Assembly: GCF_900964775.1 (NCBI RefSeq)
Contig: NC_041818.1
Coordinates: 9,507,332-9,571,331 of the forward strand
Length of the DNA stretch: 64,000 nucleotides
Direction: 5' to 3'
From: Scleropages formosus
Lineage: Eukaryota; Chordata; Actinopteri; Osteoglossiformes; Osteoglossidae
The notes under the pieces: model-generated
Told to the model about the DNA's origin: nothing
Seen by the model: only the letters and a program-made list of their open reading frames with translations
Databases searched by the model: none
Shown: positions 11,271 through 21,189 of the stretch, one piece after another
Numbering within the stretch: position 1 is the stretch's first letter
Layout: each line of letters begins with the position of its first letter
Made by a program: the position numbers and the translations under genes

Positions 11271-12704
11271 ATCAACCTCTCCTTAGATGTCAATTATGAC
11301 TATATTAAGGATTCTTAAATACTGAGAAATGCAAAAAAAATGCCACTCAACAGTGCATTCAAAATGTAAATGAACTCTTCACAGGATATTTCCACTGACA
11401 CTCTCACTGTGGCAGGTTGCCAGTTTAGTAGAACATTCAGTTACTCAAAAGCCCTTCAGTATAAAGCTACATTTGCCCATTATAAAATATGTAATGCATT
11501 TTGATACATATATTCTGGGAATGCAACAGGAACACATTACTCTCATGATGTTCAGTTAACCATTAATCCTTTAGCTAAAAGTTAGAAAATTGTAACAAAA
11601 TCTTCCTCCTAAACTTTTTCTCTATGAAAAGATGCAACACTGATTGGATACTTTACAAGGAACTTTGTTAGTTTTCCCCCATAAGTTCCCTCTATATACC
11701 ATATGTGGATGACTAAAGTGGTAACATTTTCCTGCTACAAGATGTAATAGCAACATAACCCAGAACATTTTGGAGTGCCTGGACTCCTTTCTGAATTACA
11801 TACCTTAAATTTCATAAGCTCCCAGTGTCCATCTACAAGTTACAGATGAGCTATACATCTCCTAGAATAGGGTTGAATATGAGAAAGCACTGCAAGTGCT
11901 TTCTCAACAGCAAATTAATCTACAGTATTTTGGCAGATTAGATAGCAAGTCACTTCAATGCAACTCCTTTAGGGAGCAGGACCACACCAAGGTGCATGTC
12001 TAACTGCCATTTTTATTCATACTATTTAGAGAACCTGTAACTGGTGGAGACTGCATTCTGCCTTCTCAGTCATGGTCAAACAGCTGTCGCTACATGAATT
12101 ACAATAATGTATAGCTTTGACTTCATAGTCCAATGAACATAAGCCAATATTTAATACTACAAAGCACTTCTCTCCCTGGGTTTAGAACCAGCATTGCTTA
12201 TAAAGTTATACTTTAGCTTTTATAATTGGACCTGTCCAATTTATTTGGTGTTACCATGCTTACACTAGATTTGGGAGTGGCAACCCTGCAGCAAGTGTGT
12301 GGTTTAATAAAATGACATCTACCTTCAAGATAATCATCCATGAAATATTTGCTAGAACAGGTGCTACTATTGCCATTACATCTGGCTCCAGACATGAATT
12401 CAGAGGGGTGCACCCTCATTAGTACAAATTCAAAAATAAGTTACAAAAAGTTATCCATATCTACTTTCCTGTAATGTAGAATACTGCTAAGTACATATTC
12501 AAGTTAACTGGAAAAAAAATCACTTGGCACAGGTAAGATGTTTAGATGGATTATAAACAGTGTTGAGGCAGTGTATCCTACAAATCCAGAAATGTGATGC
12601 TTCATCTTCCTGTGGTTCTTGCTCTCCATACATGCTGCAAGGAAGAGGAGACTTGCATGATAAGTTGCTACAGAGCTCACCAGCCAATAGCAGAGATGCT
12701 GAAT

Positions 12705-12780
12705 TTAGATCATAAGGGTACCAATCAGTCACCCTACATTCAGACTGGGGCGGTAACCACATTTAATCATCTCCAGCCAC
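12705..12780 (-). ncRNA. snord31: Box C/D snoRNA, SNORD31 (U31) homologue
   Basis: On the - strand the guide TTACCGCCCCAGT runs directly into a D' box CTGA at 12740-12743. This is the human SNORD31 guide that directs methylation of a G in the 28S segment ACTGGGGCGGT. Upstream is a C box GAGATGA (12767-12773), one base off the RUGAUGA consensus. Downstream, GTGACTGATTGGTAC parallels the human GTGACTGAAAGGTAT. The D box in the expected place reads ATGA (12710-12713) rather than CTGA. The exact ends are approximate. Confidence 0.75.
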
Positions 12781-13329
12781 CTCAGGTAGCAGAATGATCA
12801 ATACTAGTTTGTCAACACCTTCCGAAAAAAAAAATACACCAACCTTAAAATCCAGAGATTCAGGATCATCCTCTTGTTACGAGTCAAGTTATAGTTTCAA
12901 CTTTGGATAACTGCTGACAATTTGACTGGGGGGAGAAAACAGCAATATTAAAGCTTTTGCACAAGGCATATATAAACACATGTAAATGGAAATCATTCCA
13001 CCTCAAGGAAATACATGCGATTTTTAAGTTGCTAAATTGTACTAGAGCAGACTGGTCAACATCTAGGATAAAATGAATTAAAGTTCAGACACATGATCAA
13101 TATATGTAGATGTTATCAGATTGATCTCATGCAGTCACAGACCAGTATAAAAATTCCTCATATTCAGGAAAAGGGTCAGAAGCAGAACTAATTAGGGGAG
13201 GGAAATTCTTTTCACTGATGCTTCCCTCCAAACCAATTTATGTTAAACAATCTACAATTTTACAAATCTGAGTAATTTTACTGCTGCAATTTAGGGCAAA
13301 TACCTTGGTTAAAGGTAGTAAAGTGTATA

Positions 13330-13420
13330 CCTTTAGTATAAAGGTAGGTGGGATTTGAATGCCGTGACCTTTGGAGCCAATAGCAACAATTAACTATACT
13401 ACCAGCTGCCCCAGTAATTT
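13330..13420 (-). repeat. Truncated SINE inside SNHG1
   Basis: On the - strand this reads GGGGCAGCTGGTAGTATAG, then GGCATTCAAATCCCACC. This is the tRNA-like head of the SINE family seen at 3935 and 7064. It ends soon after the B box. It lies in the same strand sense as the host transcript. Confidence 0.6.
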
Positions 13421-13968
13421 TGCAGAGTAAATGTATCAGGGAGATGCCTCCAAGCTTTACCTGTGAAGACAGACCAGAGCTTTTCTTACAAAATATGCAT
13501 TCTGAGCTCTGCAAGTCACTAATGCCATTTCAACATCATTTCAGAAAAAGAGCTGAACAGAAAATCATGCTGTGCAGACAAATTGTGTGGCTGACAAGTG
13601 AGAAAGCACTGTCAGACATGAATCTCAGCAATGTCACAGAACAAGCTTACCTGAAGACATCCCTCCCAAGCTGCCTTCTGCTGAAGACAAACAGGTAATC
13701 TGGAAGCACAGCCCAGAAGTCAGTTTACAAATTTAACTGATATATTCTCCATAAAACAGGAGAAACCATGCTGGAATGAACACAAAACTCAGATCAGGCC
13801 TGAGGATTTAACAAAGCATGCACCTTCTCAAAGAGGAGATTAAGAACCTGCTTACCTCCAGGGCCTTCACTTCAAGTGTTCAGGGCACAAGTGCAGAGTC
13901 CTGTAATCATGAGCAACAAGAAGTTTACTCTACAGAAGACACTGGAGCGGACCGCATTAAAAGTTTTA

Positions 13969-14058
13969 AGTCCGATCAGGGCTTTGGTGACTAGATTGCC
14001 ATGAGACGCAAGTCGTCCAAAAAGTAAAGGGTCAAGACCCAATTCATCCTCTCAGACT
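13969..14058 (-). ncRNA. Box C/D snoRNA, unassigned, in SNHG1 intron 3
   Basis: The - strand shows a seven-pair terminal stem: AGTCTGA (14052-14058) pairs with TCGGACT (13969-13975), with one U-G pair. One base inside the stem is a C box AGGATGA (14044-14050), and directly inside the other arm is a D box CTGA (13976-13979). The 13 bases directly before the D box, AGTCACCAAAGCC, are complementary to the conserved 18S rRNA stretch GGCTTTGGTGACT. By the rule of five the predicted target is a U in that stretch. It lies between exons at 14108-14136 and 13856-13900, in the position where mammals carry SNORD28, but I could not match it to a named snoRNA. Confidence 0.7.
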
Positions 14059-14218
14059 AAGAACCTAGTGGCAATAGATTTGTGCCCAGACAAAGAACTT
14101 GACTCACCAACTCATTAGGGCCCTCATGTGCCAGACCTGATGAAAGACAAGAGCCATTTCAATGTGAAATGATTTCACTGCAAGACCACACAACAATTAC
14201 AATTGATATTAACACCAA

Positions 14219-14298
14219 GCGGGTTTCAGGCCAACAGTTAACATCACCAGAAAAATCAGACATATGCTTGTCCTGTAAAGAGCTCATCATAAACCACC
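14219..14298 (-). ncRNA. snord27: Box C/D snoRNA, SNORD27 (U27) homologue
   Basis: On the - strand the C box is ATGATGA (14284-14290) and the D box CTGA (14226-14229). Between them GGACAAGCATATG runs into a D' box TCTGA. That is the SNORD27 guide, which pairs with CATATGCTTGTC near the 5' end of 18S rRNA (Am27 in human). Human SNORD27 has GACAAGCATATGGCTGA at this place. It lies in SNHG1 intron 2, between exons at 14348-14384 and 14108-14136. Confidence 0.85.
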
Positions 14299-14525
14299 TG
14301 GACAACAGGAGTAGCATCAGTTAAAAAAAAAAAGAGGGAACCATTACCTTGGGATCTGGAGAAATAATGGATCCTTCCACACCTCTGAAAGAGGAACCAG
14401 TGCAAAAGTGAACATTTAGTGAAGTCAACTGTTTTACTCAATGGGCAGTGCAAAGATAGGCCCAGCAACCCTCAACAGGGCTGCAGATGGAGTACTAGAG
14501 TAAAGCACTGCACTAATACTGTACT

Positions 14526-14619
14526 GTCCATCACCACTCAGGATCTGAGAAAGTAGCTTCTTCAAACAAGTAGGTTCAGAAAGAGAGAGTTCAGTGTATC
14601 ATCACAGCAGCTGATGGAC
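14526..14619 (-). ncRNA. snord26: Box C/D snoRNA, SNORD26 (U26) homologue
   Basis: On the - strand the C box is GTGATGA (14599-14605) and the D box CTGA (14538-14541). The guide TGAACTCTCTCTTTCTGA ends in a D' box. It is complementary to the 28S stretch GAGAGAGTTCA and matches my memory of the human SNORD26 guide. An outer stem GTCCATC/GATGGAC (seven pairs) brackets the C and D boxes. It lies in intron 1 of SNHG1, directly upstream of SNORD27 as in mammals. Confidence 0.8.
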
Positions 14620-14675
14620 ACCAGCGCTGACTTCAGTAAAAAAAAAAAGTTACATTAATTTACTACAAGTGTCTA

Positions 14676-15300
14676 CCTGCAGCTGCCGCTCTGTTCCCAG
14701 AAGGGAGCGCGCAGCGCGCACACGGGAGCAGCCGGGCACGTGCCCTGCACGCGGGACGCCTGCAGCGCATCCCGGAAGGAAAGAGGACCGTCTGGAAAAT
14801 ACATATTATGAATGATATCAGCACAGAAACAGCCATGAAAAGGCCCGAAAATGATATCGTACAACATTTCATTTAATTGTTGCTGGTAAAGTATTCCAAC
14901 TTGACCGACTCGAACGCGAAGTTTTTTTTTTAACCGTCTCCAAACTTCAACTTGCGTACTTTTAAAAATAACCCCTTATTATTTTTGTCATTATTATATA
15001 CAGGATACGACGATGCACAGTCACACTGTGAGCACTTTAGCATTATTTGAAATATACGTATCTCATGAAACACTACAAAAAAAAAAACCCGCCAAAGAAA
15101 CATTTCACAGAACACACCTTAACGGAGATTCAAAGGCGACGCACGTGCTACCGTGACCGCTGCACGCGCCGCTCACGTACTCTCATCGGTCGCGCCAACA
15201 AAGGGAGAGAAATGGCCGCTGCGAACCTATTTTATACGCGTCAGCAAAACCACGCCTCCTTCTCGATAAAACTCCAAAATATGTCATTATAATTCGCACT
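14676..15300 (-). promoter_or_regulatory. SNHG1 promoter region with 5'TOP start
   Basis: The inferred start is the C at about 14786 that opens CCTCTTTCCTTCC on the - strand. Exon 1 around 14690-14775 is CpG rich. A 5'TOP couples such transcripts to growth signalling. Further upstream, 15120-15250 is again CpG rich and could hold extra promoter sites. No coding exon is supported here. Confidence 0.5.
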
Positions 15301-15465
15301 TTGACATGCACGTTAATGCTTTTTATTTATTTCGACGGAAAAAAAAAAAACAAAAAAGCAATAAAAAAGAAAAGAAAGGTAAGCTTTGCACACCTCGCTG
15401 GTTTAAAACGTCATTTCCTTTGAGCGCCAATTTTAAAGTGGACCGAGGGATGCGTGTCATACCTC

Positions 15466-15555
15466 GAATGAACAGTAGGTGGCAGAAGAAACGAGGTGTG
15501 CTGTGCCACACTACCGGTGAGCTACCGTGAATGAACAGTAGGTGGCAGAAGAAAC
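15466..15555 (+). promoter_or_regulatory. Two tandem CTCF-like sites in a 27-bp repeat
   Basis: A 27-base sequence occurs twice (15466-15492 and 15529-15555), in the same orientation and 63 bases apart. Each copy holds ACAGTAGGTGGCAG (15472-15485 and 15535-15548). This agrees with the CTCF core consensus CCASYAGRKGGCRS at 13 of 14 positions. They lie between the SNHG1 start and the next gene, a plausible place for an insulator or loop anchor. Occupancy is inference. Confidence 0.5.
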
Positions 15556-15769
15556 AAGACATAAGGTACCATAGCTGAGTTTAACAGGAGTCAGGGTTTG
15601 AGAACTGCAGGGGTTCTCAGTATAACATTTCCATTATTATTGCTTTTTAATTAACCAATACTTATCTTTCTAAAGTCCCTGAAGAATTTAGTGCTTGACA
15701 CATCAAACTGTCTCAAGCTGAGTGCTCTATAACGTGTAGATGTCCAACTCCAGCTCAATATTATTTAGT

Positions 15770-15870
15770 ATTGGCTCACAGGATCGAGTCCTAGTCCTGC
15801 TTTAGTAGCTACCCTTTGTTAAGGTACTTACCCTCAACAGATACAATAACGAAACCCTGCTCTATAAGTA
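15770..15870 (+). repeat. SINE fragment
   Basis: A B-box-like GGATCGAGTCCTAGTCC is followed by TTAAGGTACTTACCCTCAAC. It is a shortened copy of the SINE family at 3935 and 7064. Confidence 0.55.
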
Positions 15871-15919
15871 GGTGTAACTTGATTATCTATATTTCTATAT
15901 CTTTATCTGTGTCTACATC

Positions 15920-15975
15920 TTATTATAGATTTATTATTATTATTATTATTATTAATATTATTATTATTATTATTG
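15920..15975. repeat. ATT trinucleotide microsatellite
   Basis: A near-perfect (ATT)n run with one interruption (AATATT). It lies between two SINEs and may be the expanded tail of the left one. Confidence 0.85.
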
Positions 15976-16004
15976 AGAAGAAGAAGAATAGTCTGAATTA
16001 CTAT

Positions 16005-16350
16005 TACTGTCTCACAGCGCCTGAGTGGTGCGAGAGAACGTGGATTCGATCCTCACTCAGTCTGTGTGGCGTTTACTTGTTCTCCCCATGTTTGTGTGGG
16101 TTTCCTCCAGGTGCTCTGGTTTCCTACCACAGTCCAAGGACATGCTGTTCAAGTTCACCCATAATGTGTGAGTAACAGAGAGTGTGTGTTGCACTGATGT
16201 ACGGATGAGTGACCCAGTGTAAGTAGTGTATCTAGCAGTGTAAGTCACCGCGGTAAATAAGGTGTGTGGGCTGATAACACTACATAGAGTTCATTGGAAG
16301 TCATTTTGGACAAGATGGTCTGCAAAGTAAATAAACAAATTAATTAATAA
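16005..16350 (+). repeat. Long SINE, near full length
   Basis: Starts with TCTCACAGCGCCTGAGTGG and continues through TGTGTGGGTTTCCTCCAGG, CACAGTCCAAGGACATGCTG and GTAAGTAGTGTATCTAGCAG. It ends in GTTCATTGGAAGTCATTTTG and an A/T-rich tail of AAATAAA-like units. It closely follows a consensus I know from bonytongue fish. A degenerate piece of the same family lies at about 37225-37325 in RCOR2 intron 1. Confidence 0.7.
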
Positions 16351-16718
16351 ATGAAGAATACCAAATATGATAATAAATGTCATTTCATCATAAAGTACCT
16401 GACAGCAGTCAGTTAAGTCTGGCTCAGAGGTTAAGAATAAGTGAGTTATGACTGCTCTTATTCAGCTGACTTATTTTAACTGTAAATAAGTGTGTTGATA
16501 TGGTTTTAATATTTTTGAGAGGTTAATTTAGTAACTGCAGTGAATTTTTTTTGCACAGTATGGTGAAATGTACAATAACCTGAAAATTAAAAGTATATTT
16601 TAGTGTTCAAATAAGCTTTATGTTTTTTCTCTCTACTTGTTAGGGAGAAAAGATTTGTTTTGATAGATTTGTTTACAAATATCACTTAGATACTCAGACT
16701 GAAGACCTTTAAAACAAA
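16351..16718. other. Intergenic, nothing recognised
   Basis: A+T-rich sequence between a SINE tail and the inferred 3' end of the next - strand gene. Confidence 0.5.
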
Positions 16719-16724
16719 TTTATT
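16719..16724 (-). terminator. Poly(A) signal of the unnamed gene
   Basis: AATAAA on the - strand, about 500 bases past the stop codon of the gene at 17223-18823. It is the best-placed candidate for the transcript end. Confidence 0.4.
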
Positions 16725-17222
16725 TACAGTTTTACAGCATATGTCCCATCTTGGTTTTCAGGCAATGTTCCATTCCAGGGCGGTGTGACAGGGATTCTCA
16801 TAAGAGGTTCAAATTCAAGGACTCAGATGTATAACATGAAACCTTCTTAGTCATAGAAGTACATCCTGGATTTATGCTGAGACACCTGTAAGAATCAGTA
16901 AAACCTGACACTCAGTAGTAACGTCATGATGCACAAGGTTATTTGTGATGTGTGTATTAAAAAGTATGGAAACTGAGCATGAACAGGGGTCGATCTGTCA
17001 CTGCGCATGTCTGAATAGTGTTCAGAATTAGCATAATCACAGAACAGTCTTTAAATTTTGTAGCTATAAATTACACGAAACACGATTTAATTCTGAAAAA
17101 ATTGTTACATTCATGTGCAAAACTCATCTGTAAATAAAATAAATATGTCACTATGAATGTATCATCTATTAATATCAGAATATGCAGATGTGAGGTGTCC
17201 AGGGTCCTCTGTGTGCTTGATC

Positions 17223-17611
17223 CTATCGGTACTCGGCAATTGCCGAGTTTTGATGAAATCCTGCTGGCGACGATGAGTGTGAGGATGAAGATGAGATGGG
17301 TGCGAGGGTCACGCTATTCAGATTGGCAATAAAAGTCTCCCAACCTCTGCGGAACGCTCGGTCAATGGCCTAGAGGAAACAGAAAAACAGTCGGTCATAC
17401 ACAGTGTCCCTAATCATGGCACTTATGCCCTGCAAGGGTCTGCAGAAAAAACCGGAGCTTGTAAAGCCCTGAAATGAAAATTACTGACGAGAAGCAAATA
17501 GCTGAAGAATGTGTGTCCCATCAATTCGTAACATGCTACCATACCTGCCAATGTACAGAAACATAAATAGTGGAGGAACGGAAAGATATTGCTCTAAAAA
17601 TTAGAAACAAA

Positions 17612-17642
<31 letters not shown>

Positions 17643-18823
17643 CAGGTACCGCTCATCAAAAATAATTTTACAGTATTCTCAGATTTATGGAGAGGTAGAT
17701 TATACTGGAGCAATCTGGGTGAAATGACTCACCCCTCCTTAGATTTAAAATATTACATTTTAGATCTCAAGTCCTTGGCTGTAACCGCACTACCTACTGC
17801 ATGAGTTAAAGATGAAGACGATAGATGTTGGCGCGCAAAATCTAAATGGAATATTGGGACAGTGCAAGAGCAGGACTGTCCAGTCACGGCACGGTGACTT
17901 TCCTGCAGAGTGTGTGTATTCACGCCACCCTAAGAAGAAGCGATCGCCGTGCACCACTTCCTCAGCAGCAGTCCAGCAGAGCAGCACACCTCAAACGGGA
18001 TCCAAAGTCTAAAGAGCAGGAGCTCTGCTGACACATCTCACCCCTACCAGCCTGGCACTGTGGTTGGAACTTGTTCTCCGGACCTTGGCTGAAACTCCAA
18101 GCAGGAGTCCACCGATGTATTACACTGCTAAGTAAAGTACTCAGATTCATCTGCACCTGCAAAAGCACCGTTTCGGAAACGCGGCAACACAAGTTGCGAT
18201 GATTGAACTGCTCGGCAAAGACGAAACACGCTCCTCACCCGTCTGTAGCTGCGTAGGGTGCTTCTCTTTCCCAGTTTCACTTCCTCTCCATGCTGGACAT
18301 CCAGTTCTTTTCCTCTTTTCTTCTTCCAGATGGGAGCCTGATCGTCTCCATCTTCCCCGATGGAAAAGTGTATCTGCGCAGGACTGGAATGACTCTCTTC
18401 CTCCGCAGGGATGGACAGCGGGGACAACGCTTCTCTAGCAGAGGCTGGAATCTGGTTCTCCTTGCTGGCAGGAAGAACCTCTGACTGGCCGTCCACCCGC
18501 TTCCCGGAGCTGCTCCTCCTCCTCCTCCAGCGGCCGCCGTCGCGGCTCGGCTTCTTCCTCAGCAGCGAGGCCTTCCCGTCATCCTCCATCACGCCACCAT
18601 CGAAATCGAAGACGCTGGGCTCGCCGGACAAGCGGCGCCGTCCCCCTTGCAGATTTTGCAGATTTCTCTTTCCCGTCCTCTCCCGCTCATGATTCTGTTC
18701 CATCAGCACATCCCCTCCGGCTGTCTCAGCCTTCGTGTCATCCAGGCGCCCGTAGAAGCCACTGGCCCGGTCCAGGAACTTGGGGGATTTGGCGGACTTC
18801 CTGGAGCTCTTTCCAATGGTCAT
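17223..18823 (-). CDS. Uncharacterised basic protein, two coding exons, 243 aa
   Basis: I do not recognise this gene. Coding exons are 18239-18823 (195 codons, ending CGG before a strong GTGAGG donor) and 17223-17369 (48 codons and a TAG stop, after a clean TTTCCTCTAG acceptor). Both are phase 0. The start has a good context (AAAACAATGA). The first exon is rich in Lys, Arg and Ser, with runs such as GRWRRRRSSS and WKKKRGKE and clusters of acidic residues, and looks largely disordered. The conserved-looking part spans the splice: LRSYRR joined to AIDRAFRRGWETF and then IANLNSV, a likely short helix. A Ser-rich stretch and QNSAIAEYR end the protein. No signal peptide or membrane segment is seen. 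A 5' untranslated exon ending at 19488 (CACCAG/GTAAAT) probably splices to 18846. It lies between SNHG1 and B3GAT3. A nuclear role is only a guess from composition. Confidence 0.7.
17618..17642. repeat. Poly(A) run
   Basis: About 25 A on the + strand within the intron of the unnamed - strand gene (poly(T) in its transcript). Confidence 0.9.
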
Positions 18824-18846
18824 TGTTTTCTCTGCGACTTCGCGGA

Positions 18847-20460
18847 CTAACAGGAAAGTGTTTTCCGAACACTAACTGCAAGAGTCATAAAATTAAAGAT
18901 TGCCAGAGTGACATCAGTAACATTAACATTGAAGTTTCCTTGCTGACTTTTTTCTGCGGATTGTGAATTTTTGTGGCGTTCGCCTGAAATTAGTTATAAA
19001 TTATAGGCTGCCCTTCCGTCACACACCCATTTAAATGCGCCCCTATGCTTAACCCTCTTCTTCGAACGTACGTTTTTTAACGTTTCGCCACCCGCGACGA
19101 AAAAAGACTGTTCGTCACTGATCTTCTTCGCCGCTTCGAATCATTTTTCATTACGAAACAACTCTGCCCATCTTCTCCGAAAGCTGGCTGTCACCGCCTG
19201 GCCTGCTGAGCAGCCAGTGGCGAATTCAGAATTATAGCTGCACATTTTGAATTAAACCTACAAATTGTCTTTCGAGCAAAGGCAGAGCGCAGGCTAGAAC
19301 TTGGCGTAAATTAAATGCAAAGCTGCAAAATCATTCCAGCGAGTGGAAACGTTAGAATTGTTAAAACGAACTTGACAGACTAAGACTGACCTTAAAATAA
19401 AAGGGCAATCCAGAATCATCTACTCTAACGTGTATTATCCAAAAGAAGTGAGCCAAGGAATCTCAGTTAAAGAATCACGCCATTTACCTGGTGCGTGAGA
19501 GCTGCGTGTCTGTGCCGCTCTGTCTCCCGCCGTGATATACCCTGCCCGGACCCGTCGTCACCAAGGCAAACACACACCCATACAGACCTGCCGCCGCGGA
19601 AACGTCTACATGTGAGTCAAAAGCCTCCAGATGTCCTACTGAAGGAACGTCACGGGCGGCAGGAGGAGGATGAGCAGCAACAGTTTTAACAGCCCCCAGA
19701 CACCAAGACATGACCTCAGCAGCCTATAGGCAGGCGAAGAAAAAAAAAAAAAAAAGGGAAACGGCATATGGCCTGACTTACGCTGACATCCAGTAGTTAA
19801 CAAATGGCAATTGTTTCGCAGATATTTGCTGGCGAACCTGACCTGTGCCTGTATACGGATCGGGCGTCTGTCTCACAAAGACGGAGTCACGGAGGGCTGC
19901 GGTTCTAGGCAATACACTTTAAAGGCCGACTGTATTATAGTTGCAACAGCTCCAGAAAACTGCACATCTTAGTGAGAAAAAATAAGGGGGAAAAGCACGG
20001 AGAGTTTGGCCCGGTGGCAATTTTGTTGGATTACGCAATAAGCACTAACCCAATACCGTTGGCAGGCCCGCACCAAACGCGCAAAGGTACGAGGCGGCGG
20101 GTTCGCTGCGCGTGTTAGAGCTTGCAGCCCTCCTCCAGCTGCGAGGGAGAACGATCACGCTCCGCCGCTCTACCGTCACCCTGACTCACAGCACATGCGG
20201 GAGTGTGTCGTCCTTTCTGCCGCATCCCACGTGCTATTAGTCACCCGACAACACTGGTCACGGGGTCAGATGTACAGGATCGCGTACTTGAGCCTAAATA
20301 AGGACATGCAGAGAGCTTCCAAGCGGCTGAGTTGAAGGTACTCTTACTGCTACGACTCACCTGTACGGTGCGGACCACGCTGGGATTTCAGGCGGACTGG
20401 TAAGGGGGACCTGAGATCAACGAACGGATGTTTCCCACTCATGGCAGGTAGACCTGTTGC
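18847..20460 (-). promoter_or_regulatory. 5' region of the unnamed gene, possible leader exons
   Basis: Two - strand splice donors without coding potential suggest alternative leader exons. One is CACCAG/GTAAAT at 19488, the other TACAG/GTGAGT at about 20362. The coding exon has a matching acceptor (CCTGTTAG at 18847-18854). The sequence at 19500-19620 and 20080-20180 is CpG rich, as expected near promoters. Start sites cannot be fixed. Confidence 0.4.
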
Positions 20461-21180
20461 AGTCTGCCACAACACAATAAAGGGTGGTTGTTTCCCCGAA
20501 GTGTAAAAATAGCCATTAGCAGAGCTGAGTTAAAAGGGCTATGAATTTACTACCATTGACAAGCAGGATTCCGTTACCAGACTGATCAGGAGCACCTTTG
20601 CCCAGTACTTCATTTACAACGGGCAATTACAGCATCACCTCATGCGAAAGCCCTTTCAGCTGACAAGCTGGTATGTGTTTTAATAGACAAGGTGTGTTGC
20701 ACTGGAAGGCAAAGTCCTTGTTCCCTGTCACAGGGTGAGGGTCAAGAAGTAAAGGACCTACACAGCACTTAGATTACTCTAGAACAAGCAGTGCACTGAT
20801 GGTTTACAGCGATAACATTACTCGCATGAAAAGCACCAGCACTGACTTTAGCCCACAACTCTTTGTCACAACTTTAACTTAACTAATCTTGAAAACATTT
20901 CCTGGTCCCTGGTATTTTCAAGTCAAGGCAAACTAGTGACACTTAGTGGCAGAACAAACTATTTTAAGCCATTTAATATTCTGTTTACTACACTATTGTT
21001 GCTGTTATTATTCATGCATTGCAACACAAGTAGAAATACATATTACATAAAACTATATATTCTTGAGATTTGAGGCAGACCCCCCCCATTTCAGCTATGT
21101 GTTTTCCTCAAGGATTCCTACTAGAGCTTAAAGGTATATAAATATATGTATATACACAAACACAACAACGCCACTTGTCA
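20461..21180. other. Intergenic, nothing recognised
   Basis: No exon or repeat I can name. It includes a C run at about 21080-21087. Confidence 0.5.
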
Positions 21181-21183
21181 GGT

Positions 21184-21189
21184 TTTATT
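21184..21189 (-). terminator. B3GAT3 distal poly(A) signal
   Basis: AATAAA on the - strand about 950 bases past the stop codon. A second candidate (AATAAAATTC) lies at about 21444. The 3' UTR is inferred to be 21170-22136. Confidence 0.45.

Larger units (their letters stand above)
11265..14786 (-). ncRNA. snhg1: snoRNA host gene SNHG1 (UHG/U22 host) homologue
   Basis: A spliced non-coding transcript whose introns release box C/D snoRNAs that guide 2'-O-methylation of rRNA in the nucleolus. Exon 1 is about 14677-14786. It begins with the pyrimidine tract CCTCTTTCCTTCC, a 5'TOP start typical of snoRNA hosts, and ends in a GTAGAC donor. Further short exons with good splice sites are 14348-14384, 14108-14136, 13856-13900 and 13651-13680. 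Exons 3' of these are less clear. Exons carry no conserved protein. Introns hold SNORD26, SNORD27, an unassigned C/D RNA and SNORD31, in the order of human SNHG1. The reverse-strand AATAAA at 11265-11270 is the likely end; a second at about 12010 could give a shorter form. SNORD22, 25, 28, 29 and 30 were not recognised. A reversed SINE remnant sits at 13330-13420. Confidence 0.72.

Noticed and set aside
12040-12140. A place for SNORD22 near the 3' end of SNHG1
   Set aside because: Position fits the mammalian order, but no C and D boxes with a matching stem or guide could be found.
15047-15292. 81-residue + strand open frame upstream of SNHG1
   Set aside because: No conserved motif and a Lys run from an A-rich stretch. 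The ATGGCCGC within it is likely part of a CpG-rich promoter.
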